Shown: positions 52,661 through 61,577 of the stretch, one piece after another
Position numbering within the stretch: the stretch's first letter is position 1
How the letters are laid out: the number at the start of each line of letters is the position of its first letter
Source of the DNA: Flavobacterium piscisymbiosum
GTDB taxonomy: Bacteria > Bacteroidota > Bacteroidia > Flavobacteriales > Flavobacteriaceae
Direction of reading: 5' to 3'
Assembly (NCBI RefSeq): GCF_020905295.1
Contig: NZ_JAJJMM010000001.1
Span: forward strand, 1,178,001-1,242,000
DNA: 64,000 nt
Notes under the pieces: generated by a model
Seen by the model: the letters and a program-made list of their open reading frames with translations, nothing else
The model's database searches: none
Told to the model about the DNA's origin: nothing
Made by a program: the position numbers and the translations under genes

Positions 52661-52706
52661 CCATTGCGAACTTTGCGAAACATTTTGCAGCCTTTGCGGT
52701 TAAAAT
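52661..52706 (+). repeat. CTTTGCG-type dispersed repeat
   Basis: CCATTGCGAACTTTGCGAAA, then CATTTTGCAGCCTTTGCGGT, the same family as the copies that flank the GxxExxY gene at 13150-13840. It lies directly before tex. Confidence 0.65.
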
Positions 52707-52714
52707 AAATAAGA

Positions 52715-54838
52715 ATGACTAATATTCAATTCATTGCCAAGACTGTTCAAACAGCAGCAATTAACATTCAAAACACGGTAAAATTATTAGAGGAAGATTG
52801 TACGATTCCGTTTATTTCGCGTTACCGAAAAGATACAACCGGAAATCTTGATGAAGTTCAAATTGAGCAAATTGCAAAACTTCAGAAAGATTATGAAGCA
52901 ATTGTAAAACGTAAAGAAGCGGTTTTAAAATCGATCGAAGAACAAAAAGCGCTTACGCCTGAATTGAAACAAAAAATTGAGCAAAGTTTTGACTTACAAG
53001 AAATTGAAGATTTTTACCTTCCGTACAAAAAGAAGAAAAAAACAAAAGCCGATGTTGCCCGCGAGTTTGGCCTTGAACCATTGGCAAAAATAATCATGTC
53101 TGAAAATGATGTTGATATCGATTTTATTTCGACGCAATATCTGAATGAAAATGTAATTAATGAAGAAGCTGCGATGCAAGGCGCCAGAGATATTGTTGCC
53201 GAATGGATCAACGAGAATATTTATGTTCGTAAGCAATTGCGAAGATTATTTAATAGAAAAGCAACGATTGGAACCAAAGTCGTAAAAAAGAAAGCTGAAG
53301 AAGAAGGAGCGCAAAAATTCAGTCAGTATTTTGATTGGGAAGAACCTTTGACAAAAGCACCTTCGCACAGATTATTGGCCATGCTTCGTGCAGAAAATGA
53401 AGGTTTTGTCAAGATGAAAGTAGATGTTGATATCGACGAAGCTTATGATATTATTGATGAAATTGTCATTAAAAAACAAAATAGTACAACAGCTCATTTG
53501 CAATTGGCGATAGAAGATAGTTACAAAAGATTGTTGAATCCGGCAATTGGAAACGAAACTTTGCAAGAAGCAAAAGCCAAGGCTGATGCCAATTCTATTC
53601 AGGTTTTTGCCAACAATTTAGGACAACTTTTATTGGCGCCGCCTTTGGGCGAAAAACGTATTCTGGCAATCGATCCAGGATTCAGGAGCGGTTGTAAAGT
53701 AGTTTGTCTGGATGAAAAAGGCGATTTATTGTATAACGAAACGATTTATCCGCACGCACCTCAAAATGAGGAAACAATGGCGATCAAGAAAATCCGTTCG
53801 ATGGTAAATGCGTATCAAATTGATGCGATTTCTATAGGAAACGGAACGGCTTCGAGAGAAACCGAATTTTTCATCAAAAAAATTGCGTTCGACAAACCGT
53901 TGCAGGTTTTTATTGTTTCTGAGGCTGGAGCTTCGGTATATTCGGCATCAAAAATTGCAAGAGAAGAATTCCCTAATTATGATGTTACCGTTCGTGGATC
54001 GGTTTCTATTGGCAGACGACTTTCAGATCCTTTGGCCGAATTGGTAAAAATCGACCCGAAAGCCATTGGCGTAGGCCAATATCAACACGATGTTGACCAA
54101 ACCAAGCTAAAAGAAGAATTAGATAACACTGTAATTCGTTGCGTGAACTCGGTTGGAATCAATATCAACACGGCGAGTAAACATTTACTAAGTTATGTAA
54201 GTGGAATAGGAGAGAAGCTTGCTGAAAACATTGTACAATATCGTTCAGAAAATGGTCCGTTTGAGGATAGAAAACAGCTGAAAAAAGTGCCTCGCTTAGG
54301 CGAGAAAGCGTATCAGCAAGGTGCAGCTTTTATTAGAATTTCGAATGCTAAAAATCCATTGGATAATTCGGCAGTGCATCCTGAAGCTTATCCTGTCGTG
54401 GAGAAAATGGCAAAAGATTTAAAACTTTCTGTAAACGACTTAATTGCCAACAAAGAGAAAACAGCCCTTATTAAAGCCGAAAACTATATTACGCCTGAAG
54501 TAGGTTTACTTACACTGAAAGACATCATAAAAGAGCTTGAAAAACCCGGATTAGACCCAAGAAAGTCAGCTAAGGTTTTTGAATTTGATGCAAACGTAAA
54601 ATCAATCAAAGATTTGAAAACCGGAATGATTTTACCGGGAATTGTGAATAACATTACCAATTTCGGTTGTTTTGTCGACATCGGAATCAAAGAAAGCGGA
54701 TTGGTTCATATTTCGCAATTGAAAGCAGGATTTGTAAGCGATGTAAATGAAGTGGTAAAATTGCATCAGCATGTTGATGTAAAGGTTACAGAAGTTGATG
54801 AAGATAGAAAGAGAATTCAGTTGACGATGGTATTGTAG
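52715..54838 (+). CDS. tex: Tex-family transcription accessory protein
   Basis: 707 residues. The order is the Tex N-terminal helical domain (CTIPFISRYRKDTTGNLDEV), the RNase H-like YqgF domain (ILAIDPGFRSGCKVVCLDEK), the helix-hairpin-helix (SVGININTASKHLLSYVSGI) and a C-terminal S1 RNA-binding domain (GMILPGIVNNITNFGCFVDI, then LVHISQL). It binds nucleic acid and transcription complexes and affects expression and stress resistance. It is preceded by a dispersed repeat and has no operon partner. Confidence 0.93.
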   Translation: MTNIQFIAKTVQTAAINIQNTVKLLEEDCTIPFISRYRKDTTGNLDEVQIEQIAKLQKDYEAIVKRKEAVLKSIEEQKALTPELKQKIEQSFDLQEIEDFYLPYKKKKKTKADVAREFGLEPLAKIIMSENDVDIDFISTQYLNENVINEEAAMQGARDIVAEWINENIYVRKQLRRLFNRKATIGTKVVKKKAEEEGAQKFSQYFDWEEPLTKAPSHRLLAMLRAENEGFVKMKVDVDIDEAYDIIDEIVIKKQNSTTAHLQLAIEDSYKRLLNPAIGNETLQEAKAKADANSIQVFANNLGQLLLAPPLGEKRILAIDPGFRSGCKVVCLDEKGDLLYNETIYPHAPQNEETMAIKKIRSMVNAYQIDAISIGNGTASRETEFFIKKIAFDKPLQVFIVSEAGASVYSASKIAREEFPNYDVTVRGSVSIGRRLSDPLAELVKIDPKAIGVGQYQHDVDQTKLKEELDNTVIRCVNSVGININTASKHLLSYVSGIGEKLAENIVQYRSENGPFEDRKQLKKVPRLGEKAYQQGAAFIRISNAKNPLDNSAVHPEAYPVVEKMAKDLKLSVNDLIANKEKTALIKAENYITPEVGLLTLKDIIKELEKPGLDPRKSAKVFEFDANVKSIKDLKTGMILPGIVNNITNFGCFVDIGIKESGLVHISQLKAGFVSDVNEVVKLHQHVDVKVTEVDEDRKRIQLTMVL

Positions 54839-54859
54839 AATAAAATCTTCGTATTTTTG
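54833..54859 (+). promoter_or_regulatory. Promoter of the Septu-like operon
   Basis: TTG at 54833-54835 (inside the tex stop region), a 16-bp spacer and TATTTTTG at 54852-54859. It suggests a dedicated promoter for the ATPase-HNH pair. An in-frame TTG at 54867 is too near to be the likely start. Confidence 0.5.
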
Positions 54860-54878
54860 TTAATAATTGAAACTTGAA

Positions 54879-56207
54879 ATGGAAAATAAAAAAGATATTG
54901 TAGATAATAAGGATCATTCTTATTTCTATTCTTTAGAATTAGAAGGGGTTAATTGTTTTAAAGACAAGCAAACATTAGACTTATCTGATGGGAAAGGCAA
55001 TTATTCTCCTTGGACAATTATTTTGGGAGATAATGGTACTGGGAAAACAACCTTATTAAAAGTTTTAGATAGAATGCAACCAGATTCTGCGGCAGTAGAT
55101 CTCAAAAAGCTAAAAATAGATTCTCAAGGTAAAATATTTTTACCTCAATATTTTATTAGTGGGATTGAAGGTACTTTTAAAAATATGTTAAGTGAATTGA
55201 AAGAAAAAAGCATTTCAGTTTTATTAAAATTAATAAACAATGGTGAATTTAGAAAAGTTGAGGTTAGTTCAAATATTGATAACTTAGATTCTTTATATGA
55301 TGAACGTTTCAGTAATTCTTTTCTAATTTCATATGGTGCATCAAGAAGAATGAGTAAATCAACCAGCTTAAAAACAAGCGTTAGTTCTAAATTTACATCT
55401 CTATTTGATGATAAGATAGAATTGATTAATGCAGAAGAATGGTTATTACAGAAGGAAACTTTATCAGACTTAGCCGAGCCACATTCGAAAATTAAATTTA
55501 AAAGAGATTTAGAATTGGTAAAAAATTTACTAAAAGATGTTTTACCAGACGTAAGTAATATTGGAATTAAGCCGGTAAATGAAAAAAATCCAAACCTCTT
55601 AATAGAAGTTCAAACTTCTTATGGATTAGTTAATTTACGAGATTTAAGTTTTGGATATCAAACCTTAACCGCATTAATTGTTGATATTGCTGCAAATATG
55701 ATGGATAAATATTTAAATTCTGAAAATCCATTGGCAGAACCCGTCATCATTTTAATTGATGAAATCGATTTACATTTACACCCAAAATGGCAAAGAACCG
55801 TAGTTGATAAGTTATCATACCATTTTCCACAAGCTCAATTTATAGTTACTGCACATAGTCCTTTAATTGTTCAGTCAGCACAAGATAAAGACGCTAATAT
55901 CGTTGTTTGTAGAAAAGAAGGGGATAGAGTAATTATTGATAATGATCCTGAAAGTGTAAAAGGATGGAGAATAGATCAAATTTTAACCTCTGATTTATTT
56001 GAAGTAAGTAGTTCAAAATCAATTGATTTTGAAGAAATAAGAAATGAGAAAACAAGTATCCTTTTAAAGAATGAATTATCTGATTCTGATAAGAAAAGAT
56101 TAAATTTTTTAAATCAAAAACTTAATGATACTCCTGTTTTTTCGTCTAAAGAAGCTATCGATGCAGAAGAATTGATTAAAAAAGCAGCTGAACTATTAAA
56201 AAAATAG
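54879..56207 (+). CDS. ptuA: AAA ATPase of a Septu-like (PtuA-type) defence module
   Basis: 442 residues from ATG 54879. The start SLELEGVNCFKDKQTLDLSD then ILGDNGTGKTTLLKVLDRMQ carries Walker A (GDNGTGKTT). The signature region is VNLRDLSFGYQTLTALIVDI and Walker B is PVIILIDEIDLHLHPKWQRT followed by QAQFIVTAHSPLIVQ (H-loop). It is an SMC/ABC-type ATPase without a TOPRIM domain. The next gene is an HNH nuclease, 8 bp downstream, the arrangement of the Septu anti-phage system (PtuA-PtuB), which also appears with some retrons; no reverse transcriptase is seen here. The Septu label rests on gene order and motifs. Confidence 0.82.
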   Translation: MENKKDIVDNKDHSYFYSLELEGVNCFKDKQTLDLSDGKGNYSPWTIILGDNGTGKTTLLKVLDRMQPDSAAVDLKKLKIDSQGKIFLPQYFISGIEGTFKNMLSELKEKSISVLLKLINNGEFRKVEVSSNIDNLDSLYDERFSNSFLISYGASRRMSKSTSLKTSVSSKFTSLFDDKIELINAEEWLLQKETLSDLAEPHSKIKFKRDLELVKNLLKDVLPDVSNIGIKPVNEKNPNLLIEVQTSYGLVNLRDLSFGYQTLTALIVDIAANMMDKYLNSENPLAEPVIILIDEIDLHLHPKWQRTVVDKLSYHFPQAQFIVTAHSPLIVQSAQDKDANIVVCRKEGDRVIIDNDPESVKGWRIDQILTSDLFEVSSSKSIDFEEIRNEKTSILLKNELSDSDKKRLNFLNQKLNDTPVFSSKEAIDAEELIKKAAELLKK

Positions 56208-56215
56208 TTTCTATT

Positions 56216-57046
56216 ATGATAAAGATAGTTAAGGATGAAGCTCCTGAAAAATTAATCAAAAATGGTTCGGCACAAACTAAAATTGATTTAGAAGAATATT
56301 CGAATAATAAAACAAAATATAATTCTGGCGAATCAAAATTTGAAGCTTTTAGTACAATATATAATTCTGATATAGTACGAGATACTTTAGAAAGTATTCA
56401 AAAAAACAAATGTTGTTACTGTGAGACCAAAAGTACTAGAAGTAATAGTGATGTAGAGCATTTTAGACCCAAAGCCGCATATTCATCCAGTTTTAAAGGA
56501 AACAGTTTATATCCTGGATATTTTTGGTTAGCTTATGATTGGGATAATGTATTTTTAGCTTGTCAAGTTTGTAATCAGATTTTTAAAAATGATTTTTTTC
56601 CTATTGAAACAGAATCAACAAGAGCACAGTTTAATAATTTTGAAATAGAGAATGAGGTTTCATTATTTGTTCATCCTTCGCATGATGAACCGGAAGATGA
56701 AATAGAATATAGAGAAAGTATACCATTTGGAAAAACGAAAAAAGGTAAAATTACTATTGCTTACCTTGGTTTTGGTTCACTTGAACATGGAAAAGAATTT
56801 GGTCTAGAATATTCTAAAAAGCATAAAATTAGAATTAATAGACTTTTTGAAGAAAGAGAAATCTTTTATCAAGAAAAGGCAAAGATTTATAGAACAATAA
56901 AACTGTTAGAAACAAAAGAATTAGATTCTGAAGGATTGCAAGTTTTAAATGGACTTAAGCATATTATTGATAATGCACAAAATTTAGATTCAGAATGGTC
57001 ATCTATGATAAAATGTGCAGTTAAAAATGAATTTAAAGAATATTAA
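56216..57046 (+). CDS. ptuB: HNH endonuclease, PtuB-type
   Basis: 276 residues. The HNH signature is complete: KNKCCYCETKSTRSNSDVEH with FRPK (CxYC, then EHFRPK) and FLACQVCNQIFKNDFFPI (CxxCN, K, FP), i.e. two zinc-binding Cys pairs and the catalytic His. These are the features of the HNH family paired with PtuA ATPases. It would cut nucleic acid when the ATPase senses infection. It starts 8 bp after ptuA; the pair is closed by a strong terminator. The C-terminal half is a helical domain of unknown role. Confidence 0.85.
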   Translation: MIKIVKDEAPEKLIKNGSAQTKIDLEEYSNNKTKYNSGESKFEAFSTIYNSDIVRDTLESIQKNKCCYCETKSTRSNSDVEHFRPKAAYSSSFKGNSLYPGYFWLAYDWDNVFLACQVCNQIFKNDFFPIETESTRAQFNNFEIENEVSLFVHPSHDEPEDEIEYRESIPFGKTKKGKITIAYLGFGSLEHGKEFGLEYSKKHKIRINRLFEEREIFYQEKAKIYRTIKLLETKELDSEGLQVLNGLKHIIDNAQNLDSEWSSMIKCAVKNEFKEY

Positions 57047-57103
57047 AATTATCAGAACATGTTACATTTAATGATAGTTTAAAAATTGCAAATCAAAAAA
57101 AAC

Positions 57104-57141
57104 AAAAACTCCCAAATTACAATCGTAATTTGGGAGTTTTT
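57104..57141. terminator. Bidirectional terminator after ptuB
   Basis: AAAACTCCCAAATTAC (57105-57120) and GTAATTTGGGAGTTTT (57125-57140) are a perfect 16-bp stem, loop AATC, with A- and T-runs. It closes the ptuAB operon and the convergent GH8 gene. Confidence 0.9.
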
Positions 57142-57153
57142 AGTTTTTATAAA

Positions 57154-58551
57154 TTATTTCAAAATCACTTTTTTAGTAATACTTTTAAAATCATCATTCG
57201 AAATCTTTATCAAATAAACTCCAGACGATTGATTTGCTAAATTAATCTCGGTATTTTCCGCAGTTGTTTTTTGTTGATGAATAACAATCCCGGAAGGAGA
57301 AATTACTGAAATAGTAGATTGCTGAGGTGCATTCACAGTAAATCGATTAGCACTTGGGTTTGGGAAAAGCGTAACAGTAGATTTTTCAATATCAAAATCA
57401 CCAGTAGATAAAGTGGTAGTTGGCGGAAAATAAAAATTACCTGTTAATAAAAAAGAATATAATGTTTTTAAGGTATGATTGAAATAACTGCCAGGTTCAC
57501 TGAGATTTTTTAAGTCGGCGTAAGAAGTATCAAGATGCATTTGGTTATCGCCTCCCATGGCCGCACAGGCAAATGCACCCACAAATGTTCCGTTGTGCCA
57601 TTGACCTATTGCAGTTCCGTTTTGGTTATAACCATCTTTAATGTTAGAAGATCCGCCTAGATTTACGCGAACAAAATCTGAGGATTTTTTTGTGTAAGCT
57701 TTCGCATCGACATTTCCAAACCATAAATAGTCAACGGCGATTCTCCAGGGCGTTCTTGCAGCATCGTAAGTATATGTTTTTCCTCCATTATTATAACCAC
57801 CGGCTTGAGAAGAATAAGCGCCAGAAGCTTCGCACCAGTCAGAAACTAATCCGCCAACGGCATTGTTTTGTATTAAATTGTTGTTGATAATAGTGTACGA
57901 TTTTGCTGCAACCTGATTCCAAAAAGTTACATCATTCGTAAAAGTTCCAAAAACTCTGTAATAAGCAGGAGAGAAGTAAGACGGATTTGTAATTTGGCTT
58001 CCGCCGAATTGATCTCCGGGTTTTAAAACAAAAGTATTGGCTTCGATTTCATAATTTTTAATGGCAGAAATTAAAGCAGTCGCATCACTTTTATAATTAA
58101 TATTTCCAGTGCTTCCCCATTGATAATCGGCAACGATAAGCGCTAAGGCAGCATCAAGTTCAGCATCGGTTGCTCCGTTTTGTCCAATAGTACCAGAACA
58201 GCCGTTTATTTTCCAGTTCATTACTTTGTTGCCGTTTACATTGTCTTTGTAATACAGCCAGAGTCCATCAAATAATGTTTTATCGGCCATATAAACGCTT
58301 AGGAGCATTCCGTAACCAATTCCTTCAGAAACAGTTTCCCAGGAATTGTCGAATTTTACACGGTATCTTTCATTCGAGCAGGCTTCAACAAAATTGGCCT
58401 TCCAGATATCGTAGTTGTTTTTAGCATCCTGACTGTTTTTATTCGTTGGCATTAAACCATTTGCAAATACAACATTGGCAGGAAACGGCTGCTTTTGTGC
58501 GTAACTTTTGAGACACAAAAAAGCAACAGTAATCAGAAGTAGGTTTTTCAT
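57154..58551 (-). CDS. GH8-family glycoside hydrolase with type A T9SS sorting domain
   Basis: 465 residues with signal peptide MKNLLLITVAFLCLKSYAQ. The GH8 core shows NSWETVSEGIGYGMLLSVYM with the catalytic Glu, GQNGATDAELDAALALIVAD with the Asp, and later YDAARTPWRIAVDYLWFGN, as in endoglucanases and related beta-1,4-glycanases. The C-terminal 75 residues (TLFPNPSANRFTVNAPQQST, SGVYLIKISNDDFKSITKKV, ending ILK) are a type A T9SS sorting domain, so it is secreted or attached to the surface. The substrate might be cellulose, xylan, chitosan or a matrix polymer; none is certain. Confidence 0.9.
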   Translation of the reverse strand: MKNLLLITVAFLCLKSYAQKQPFPANVVFANGLMPTNKNSQDAKNNYDIWKANFVEACSNERYRVKFDNSWETVSEGIGYGMLLSVYMADKTLFDGLWLYYKDNVNGNKVMNWKINGCSGTIGQNGATDAELDAALALIVADYQWGSTGNINYKSDATALISAIKNYEIEANTFVLKPGDQFGGSQITNPSYFSPAYYRVFGTFTNDVTFWNQVAAKSYTIINNNLIQNNAVGGLVSDWCEASGAYSSQAGGYNNGGKTYTYDAARTPWRIAVDYLWFGNVDAKAYTKKSSDFVRVNLGGSSNIKDGYNQNGTAIGQWHNGTFVGAFACAAMGGDNQMHLDTSYADLKNLSEPGSYFNHTLKTLYSFLLTGNFYFPPTTTLSTGDFDIEKSTVTLFPNPSANRFTVNAPQQSTISVISPSGIVIHQQKTTAENTEINLANQSSGVYLIKISNDDFKSITKKVILK

Positions 58552-58601
58552 AATTATTGTTATTTGATTTAGGGACTCTAAAAGTAAGTTTTTTTAGATA
58601 A

Positions 58602-58640
58602 AAATAAAAACCCCAAACTACAATTGTAATTTGGGGTTTA
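58602..58640 (-). terminator. tatA terminator
   Basis: AAACCCCAAACTAC (58608-58621) and GTAATTTGGGGTTT (58626-58639), 13 of 14 pairs with one mismatch, T-rich on the minus side. It resembles the hairpin at 57104. Confidence 0.8.
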
Positions 58641-58658
58641 TAATAAGTATTTAAATTC

Positions 58659-58847
58659 TTATTTAATTTCTTCCTCTTCTTTTTTAACAGAAGGTGCAGG
58701 AGGGGTTTGATCGTCTTTAGCAGCGTTTTTAAATTCCTTAATTCCGCTTCCTAAACCTTTCATTAATTCCGGTATTTTTTTACCTCCAAAAAGTAATATC
58801 ACGATACCTACTATTACGAGGATTTCTGTAAGACCTAATCTTCCCAT
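58659..58847 (-). CDS. tatA: Sec-independent protein translocase TatA
   Basis: 62 residues. [20 protein letters not shown] is the single N-terminal helix, followed by [20 protein letters not shown], the amphipathic helix with the conserved FGxxKLPE-like (here FGGKKIPE) turn. The tail is acidic and Pro/Lys-rich. TatA forms the channel of the twin-arginine translocon. tatC is not in the window. A single leftward gene with its own promoter. Confidence 0.95.
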   Translation of the reverse strand: MGRLGLTEILVIVGIVILLFGGKKIPELMKGLGSGIKEFKNAAKDDQTPPAPSVKKEEEEIK

Positions 58848-58894
58848 GGTTTGTATATTTAATGCCGTAGCAAATTGTTGTTCTAATTGTTTCG

Positions 58895-58923
58895 CAAATG
58901 TATATAGAATATACGAAGAACAA
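58895..58923 (-). promoter_or_regulatory. Promoter of tatA
   Basis: On the minus strand TTG (58923-58921), 18 bp, TACATTTG (58902-58895), 47 bp before the ATG. Confidence 0.6.
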
Positions 58924-59058
58924 CAGGATTTGGTTTAAAATATTTGTTTATTGTAGCGTTAAATATTTTATAAAATCCTGAAATAACTGTATTCGTTCCT
59001 TTTTGTCGGGCATCAACAAGGCGATTAATTATTATATTTGCTCGTATAAACAACCATA

Positions 59059-59559
59059 ATGACTAAGAAAAAATTCAATTTCAGAAAAAATTTATTCATC
59101 AAAAACCGATTGGTGATTTTGAATGAGGACAATTTCGAAGAAATTTTTTCATTCAAACTAACTTTAATGAATGTTTTCGTAACGTTCATGTTAGGAGGAA
59201 TTTTTTTAATTTTAATTACTACTTTTATCATTGCTTTTACTCCTTTGCGCGAACTAATTCCCGGATATTCTTCGACAGAATTAAAAAAGAATGCAACTGA
59301 ACTGGCTATTAAATCAGATTCGTTAGAAACCGCTTTAAAGAAAAATGAAGCCTATATAAAAGGGATTCAGAAAGTACTAACGGGCGAATTAGAATATGCA
59401 AAATTCAGTAAAGATTCTATTTTAGCTGATGCTGATGAGCCTTCGCAAGTAAATATGAAAGCCTCTGAAGAAGAAATTAAATTAAGAGAAGAAGTGGCAA
59501 AGATGGAGAAGGAGCCGGGCGAAAAAACTCGAAGTAAAAACAAAAGTGACAAGAAATAA
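59059..59559 (+). CDS. Single-helix membrane protein with periplasmic coiled coil
   Basis: 166 residues. A basic cytoplasmic start (MTKKKFNFRKNLFIKNRLVI) is followed by one transmembrane helix at about 33-60 (TLMNVFVTFMLGGIFLILIT) and an FTPLRELIPGY(S/T) motif. The rest is a periplasmic coiled coil ending in a Lys/Glu-rich tail. This start is the same as in some flavobacterial M23 peptidases (FTPLRE.IPGY), but the peptidase domain itself is missing here, so it may be a short paralog or a truncation. A TATATTTG box is at 59033-59040. The GH3 gene starts 11 bp after it. Confidence 0.65.
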   Translation: MTKKKFNFRKNLFIKNRLVILNEDNFEEIFSFKLTLMNVFVTFMLGGIFLILITTFIIAFTPLRELIPGYSSTELKKNATELAIKSDSLETALKKNEAYIKGIQKVLTGELEYAKFSKDSILADADEPSQVNMKASEEEIKLREEVAKMEKEPGEKTRSKNKSDKK

Positions 59560-59570
59560 TACCATAAAAA

Positions 59571-61055
59571 ATGTCTATTAAATCAGTAGCAGCAAAATTA
59601 TTTGCCACCAAAATATACTATAAAACACAGGCTTGGGCCAATAAACCGGTCGAAACTCAACAAGCGGTATTTAAGAATTTAATAAATAGTGCCAAGGAAA
59701 CCCAGTTTGGTACAGATCATCATTTTGATAAAATAAAAACGGTTCATGATTTCAGGAAGCGTGTCCCGATTCGTGACTACGAAGATTTAAAATCCTATAT
59801 CGACAAAGTTCGAATGGGCGAAAAAAATATTCTCTGGAAAGGAAAACCGCTCTATTTTGCTAAAACCTCAGGAACAACCTCAGGGGCAAAATATATTCCG
59901 CTGACCAAAGAATCAATGCCATATCATATTGAAGCTTCAAGAAATGCAATTCTTCATTATATATATGAAACCGGAAATGCTGATTTTGTTGATGGAAAAA
60001 TGATTTTCCTGCAGGGAAGTCCAATTTTAATTGAAAAATACGGAATCAAATTTGGAAGATTATCCGGAATCGGAGCGCATTTTGTACCCAAATATCTTCA
60101 AAAAAACAGAATGCCTTCGTGGGAAACCAATTGTATCGAAGATTGGGATACCAAAGTAAATGCCATTGTAGAGGAAACAATCGAGCAGGATATGACCATA
60201 ATTTCGGGAATTCCGTCCTGGGTTCAAATGTATTTTGAACGTTTACAGGAAAAAAGCGGAGGGAAGAAAATTGGAGATTTGTTTAAAAACTTCAATCTAT
60301 TCATTTACGGAGGAGTCAATTATGAACCATATCGCGCCAAGTTCGAAAAAATGATTGGCCGAAAAGTAGATAGTATTGAGTTGTTTCCAGCTTCAGAAGG
60401 TTTTTTTGCCTATCAGGATTCTCAAAAATCAAAAGGAATGCTATTGTTGCTGAATTCAGGAATTTTCTATGAATTTATAAAAGCAGATGAATTCTTTACA
60501 GAAAATCCAAAAAGCTACACCATTGGCGAAGTAGAAATGGGTGTAAATTATGCTTTGATTGTTTCTACAAATGCGGGACTTTGGCGTTATAATATTGGCG
60601 ATACAGTTCAGTTTACTTCGTTGTTTCCGCACAGAGTTATCGTTTCCGGCCGAATCAAGCATTATATTTCTGCTTTTGGAGAACACGTTATTGCCAACGA
60701 AGTCGAAAGCGCCATGAAAGAAGCCACAGCAGGAACCAAAATTGTAATTAACGAATTTACCGTTGCGCCACAAATAAACCCTTCAAGCGGATTACCATAT
60801 CACGAATGGCTGATAGAATTCGAAAATGAGCCTGAAAATATAGAAGCTTTCGCCGAAACAATAGACGATTCGATGCGAAAACAAAACATTTATTACGACG
60901 ATTTAATCACCGGAAATGTTTTAAGGAAAGTGGTGGTAACCAAAGTTTCGAAAAACGGTTTTCAGGATTATATGAAATCACAAGGAAAATTAGGCGGACA
61001 GAATAAAATTCCGAGATTGTCGAATGACAGAAAGATTGCAGATAATTTGAAGTAG
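59571..61055 (+). CDS. GH3 auxin-responsive-promoter family protein (acyl-adenylate type)
   Basis: 494 residues. Family motifs in order: YFAKTSGTTSGAKYIPLTKE (ATP-binding SGTTxG motif), FNLFIYGGVNYEPYRAKFEK, ELFPASEGFFAYQDS and IVSGRIKHYISAFGEHVIAN. Plant GH3 enzymes link amino acids to jasmonate or auxin through adenylates; bacterial members are numerous in Bacteroidota but their substrates are mostly unknown. Enzyme class is fairly sure, substrate not. It follows the coiled-coil gene by 11 bp and precedes a small EF-Tu-domain-like gene by 11 bp, so the three may be an operon. Confidence 0.87.
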   Translation: MSIKSVAAKLFATKIYYKTQAWANKPVETQQAVFKNLINSAKETQFGTDHHFDKIKTVHDFRKRVPIRDYEDLKSYIDKVRMGEKNILWKGKPLYFAKTSGTTSGAKYIPLTKESMPYHIEASRNAILHYIYETGNADFVDGKMIFLQGSPILIEKYGIKFGRLSGIGAHFVPKYLQKNRMPSWETNCIEDWDTKVNAIVEETIEQDMTIISGIPSWVQMYFERLQEKSGGKKIGDLFKNFNLFIYGGVNYEPYRAKFEKMIGRKVDSIELFPASEGFFAYQDSQKSKGMLLLLNSGIFYEFIKADEFFTENPKSYTIGEVEMGVNYALIVSTNAGLWRYNIGDTVQFTSLFPHRVIVSGRIKHYISAFGEHVIANEVESAMKEATAGTKIVINEFTVAPQINPSSGLPYHEWLIEFENEPENIEAFAETIDDSMRKQNIYYDDLITGNVLRKVVVTKVSKNGFQDYMKSQGKLGGQNKIPRLSNDRKIADNLK

Positions 61056-61066
61056 GAAAGAACAAA

Positions 61067-61456
61067 ATGGATCAACATACCTCATATGAACAAACTAAAA
61101 ATCGAGAATGCGATTTTATAGTTCAATATCGTTTTTTTTCTGAAGAAGAAGGAGGAAGAAAAACAGGAAATCCTGTGCAAGGTTATCGTTCCGACTTTAT
61201 GTATTCAGGTGATGAAAATTTAAAACAATTATGGATGATTTGGCCTGAGTTTTTAGATAATGAAAACAATGTCATTTTAGATAAATCTATACGTGTTTCG
61301 ACTTCAGGTAAGGCAAAAATGTGGATATTAAATGAAACATTATTTGAATTACATAAAGATAGAGTTAAAATGGGATTAAAAGGTTTTTTTATGGAGGGAC
61401 CCCATAAAGTGGCGGAATGTGAGGTAATTCAAATTGTTAATCTTAGTTTAAAATAA
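61067..61456 (+). CDS. Small protein resembling an EF-Tu C-terminal beta-barrel domain
   Basis: 129 residues. The pattern YRFFSEEEGGRKTGNPVQGY then RSDFMYSG resembles the EF-Tu domain III strand pair (L-x-x-E-E-G-G-R-x-x-P-F-x-x-x-Y-x-P-Q-F-Y) and the GFFMEGPHKVAECEVIQI end resembles the closing FAIREGGRTVGAGxVxxI. No GTPase domain is present. Such free-standing domains exist in many bacteria without a known role. It follows the GH3 gene by 11 bp. Confidence 0.6.
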   Translation: MDQHTSYEQTKNRECDFIVQYRFFSEEEGGRKTGNPVQGYRSDFMYSGDENLKQLWMIWPEFLDNENNVILDKSIRVSTSGKAKMWILNETLFELHKDRVKMGLKGFFMEGPHKVAECEVIQIVNLSLK

Positions 61457-61577
61457 ATGTTATTAAATAATGACATGAGCAGATTTCAGTTGAATTAACA
61501 TTTTTAATTCCTAATTTCGTTTAATAAATACAAATATTACATCTTCTCAAACAGAAGATTTTTTAAAATAAAATAGC

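Noticed and set aside
54867..54878. TTG 54867 as the start of the PtuA-like ATPase
   Set aside because: It lies only 8 bp after the -7 box and adds four residues; ATG 54879 is more likely.
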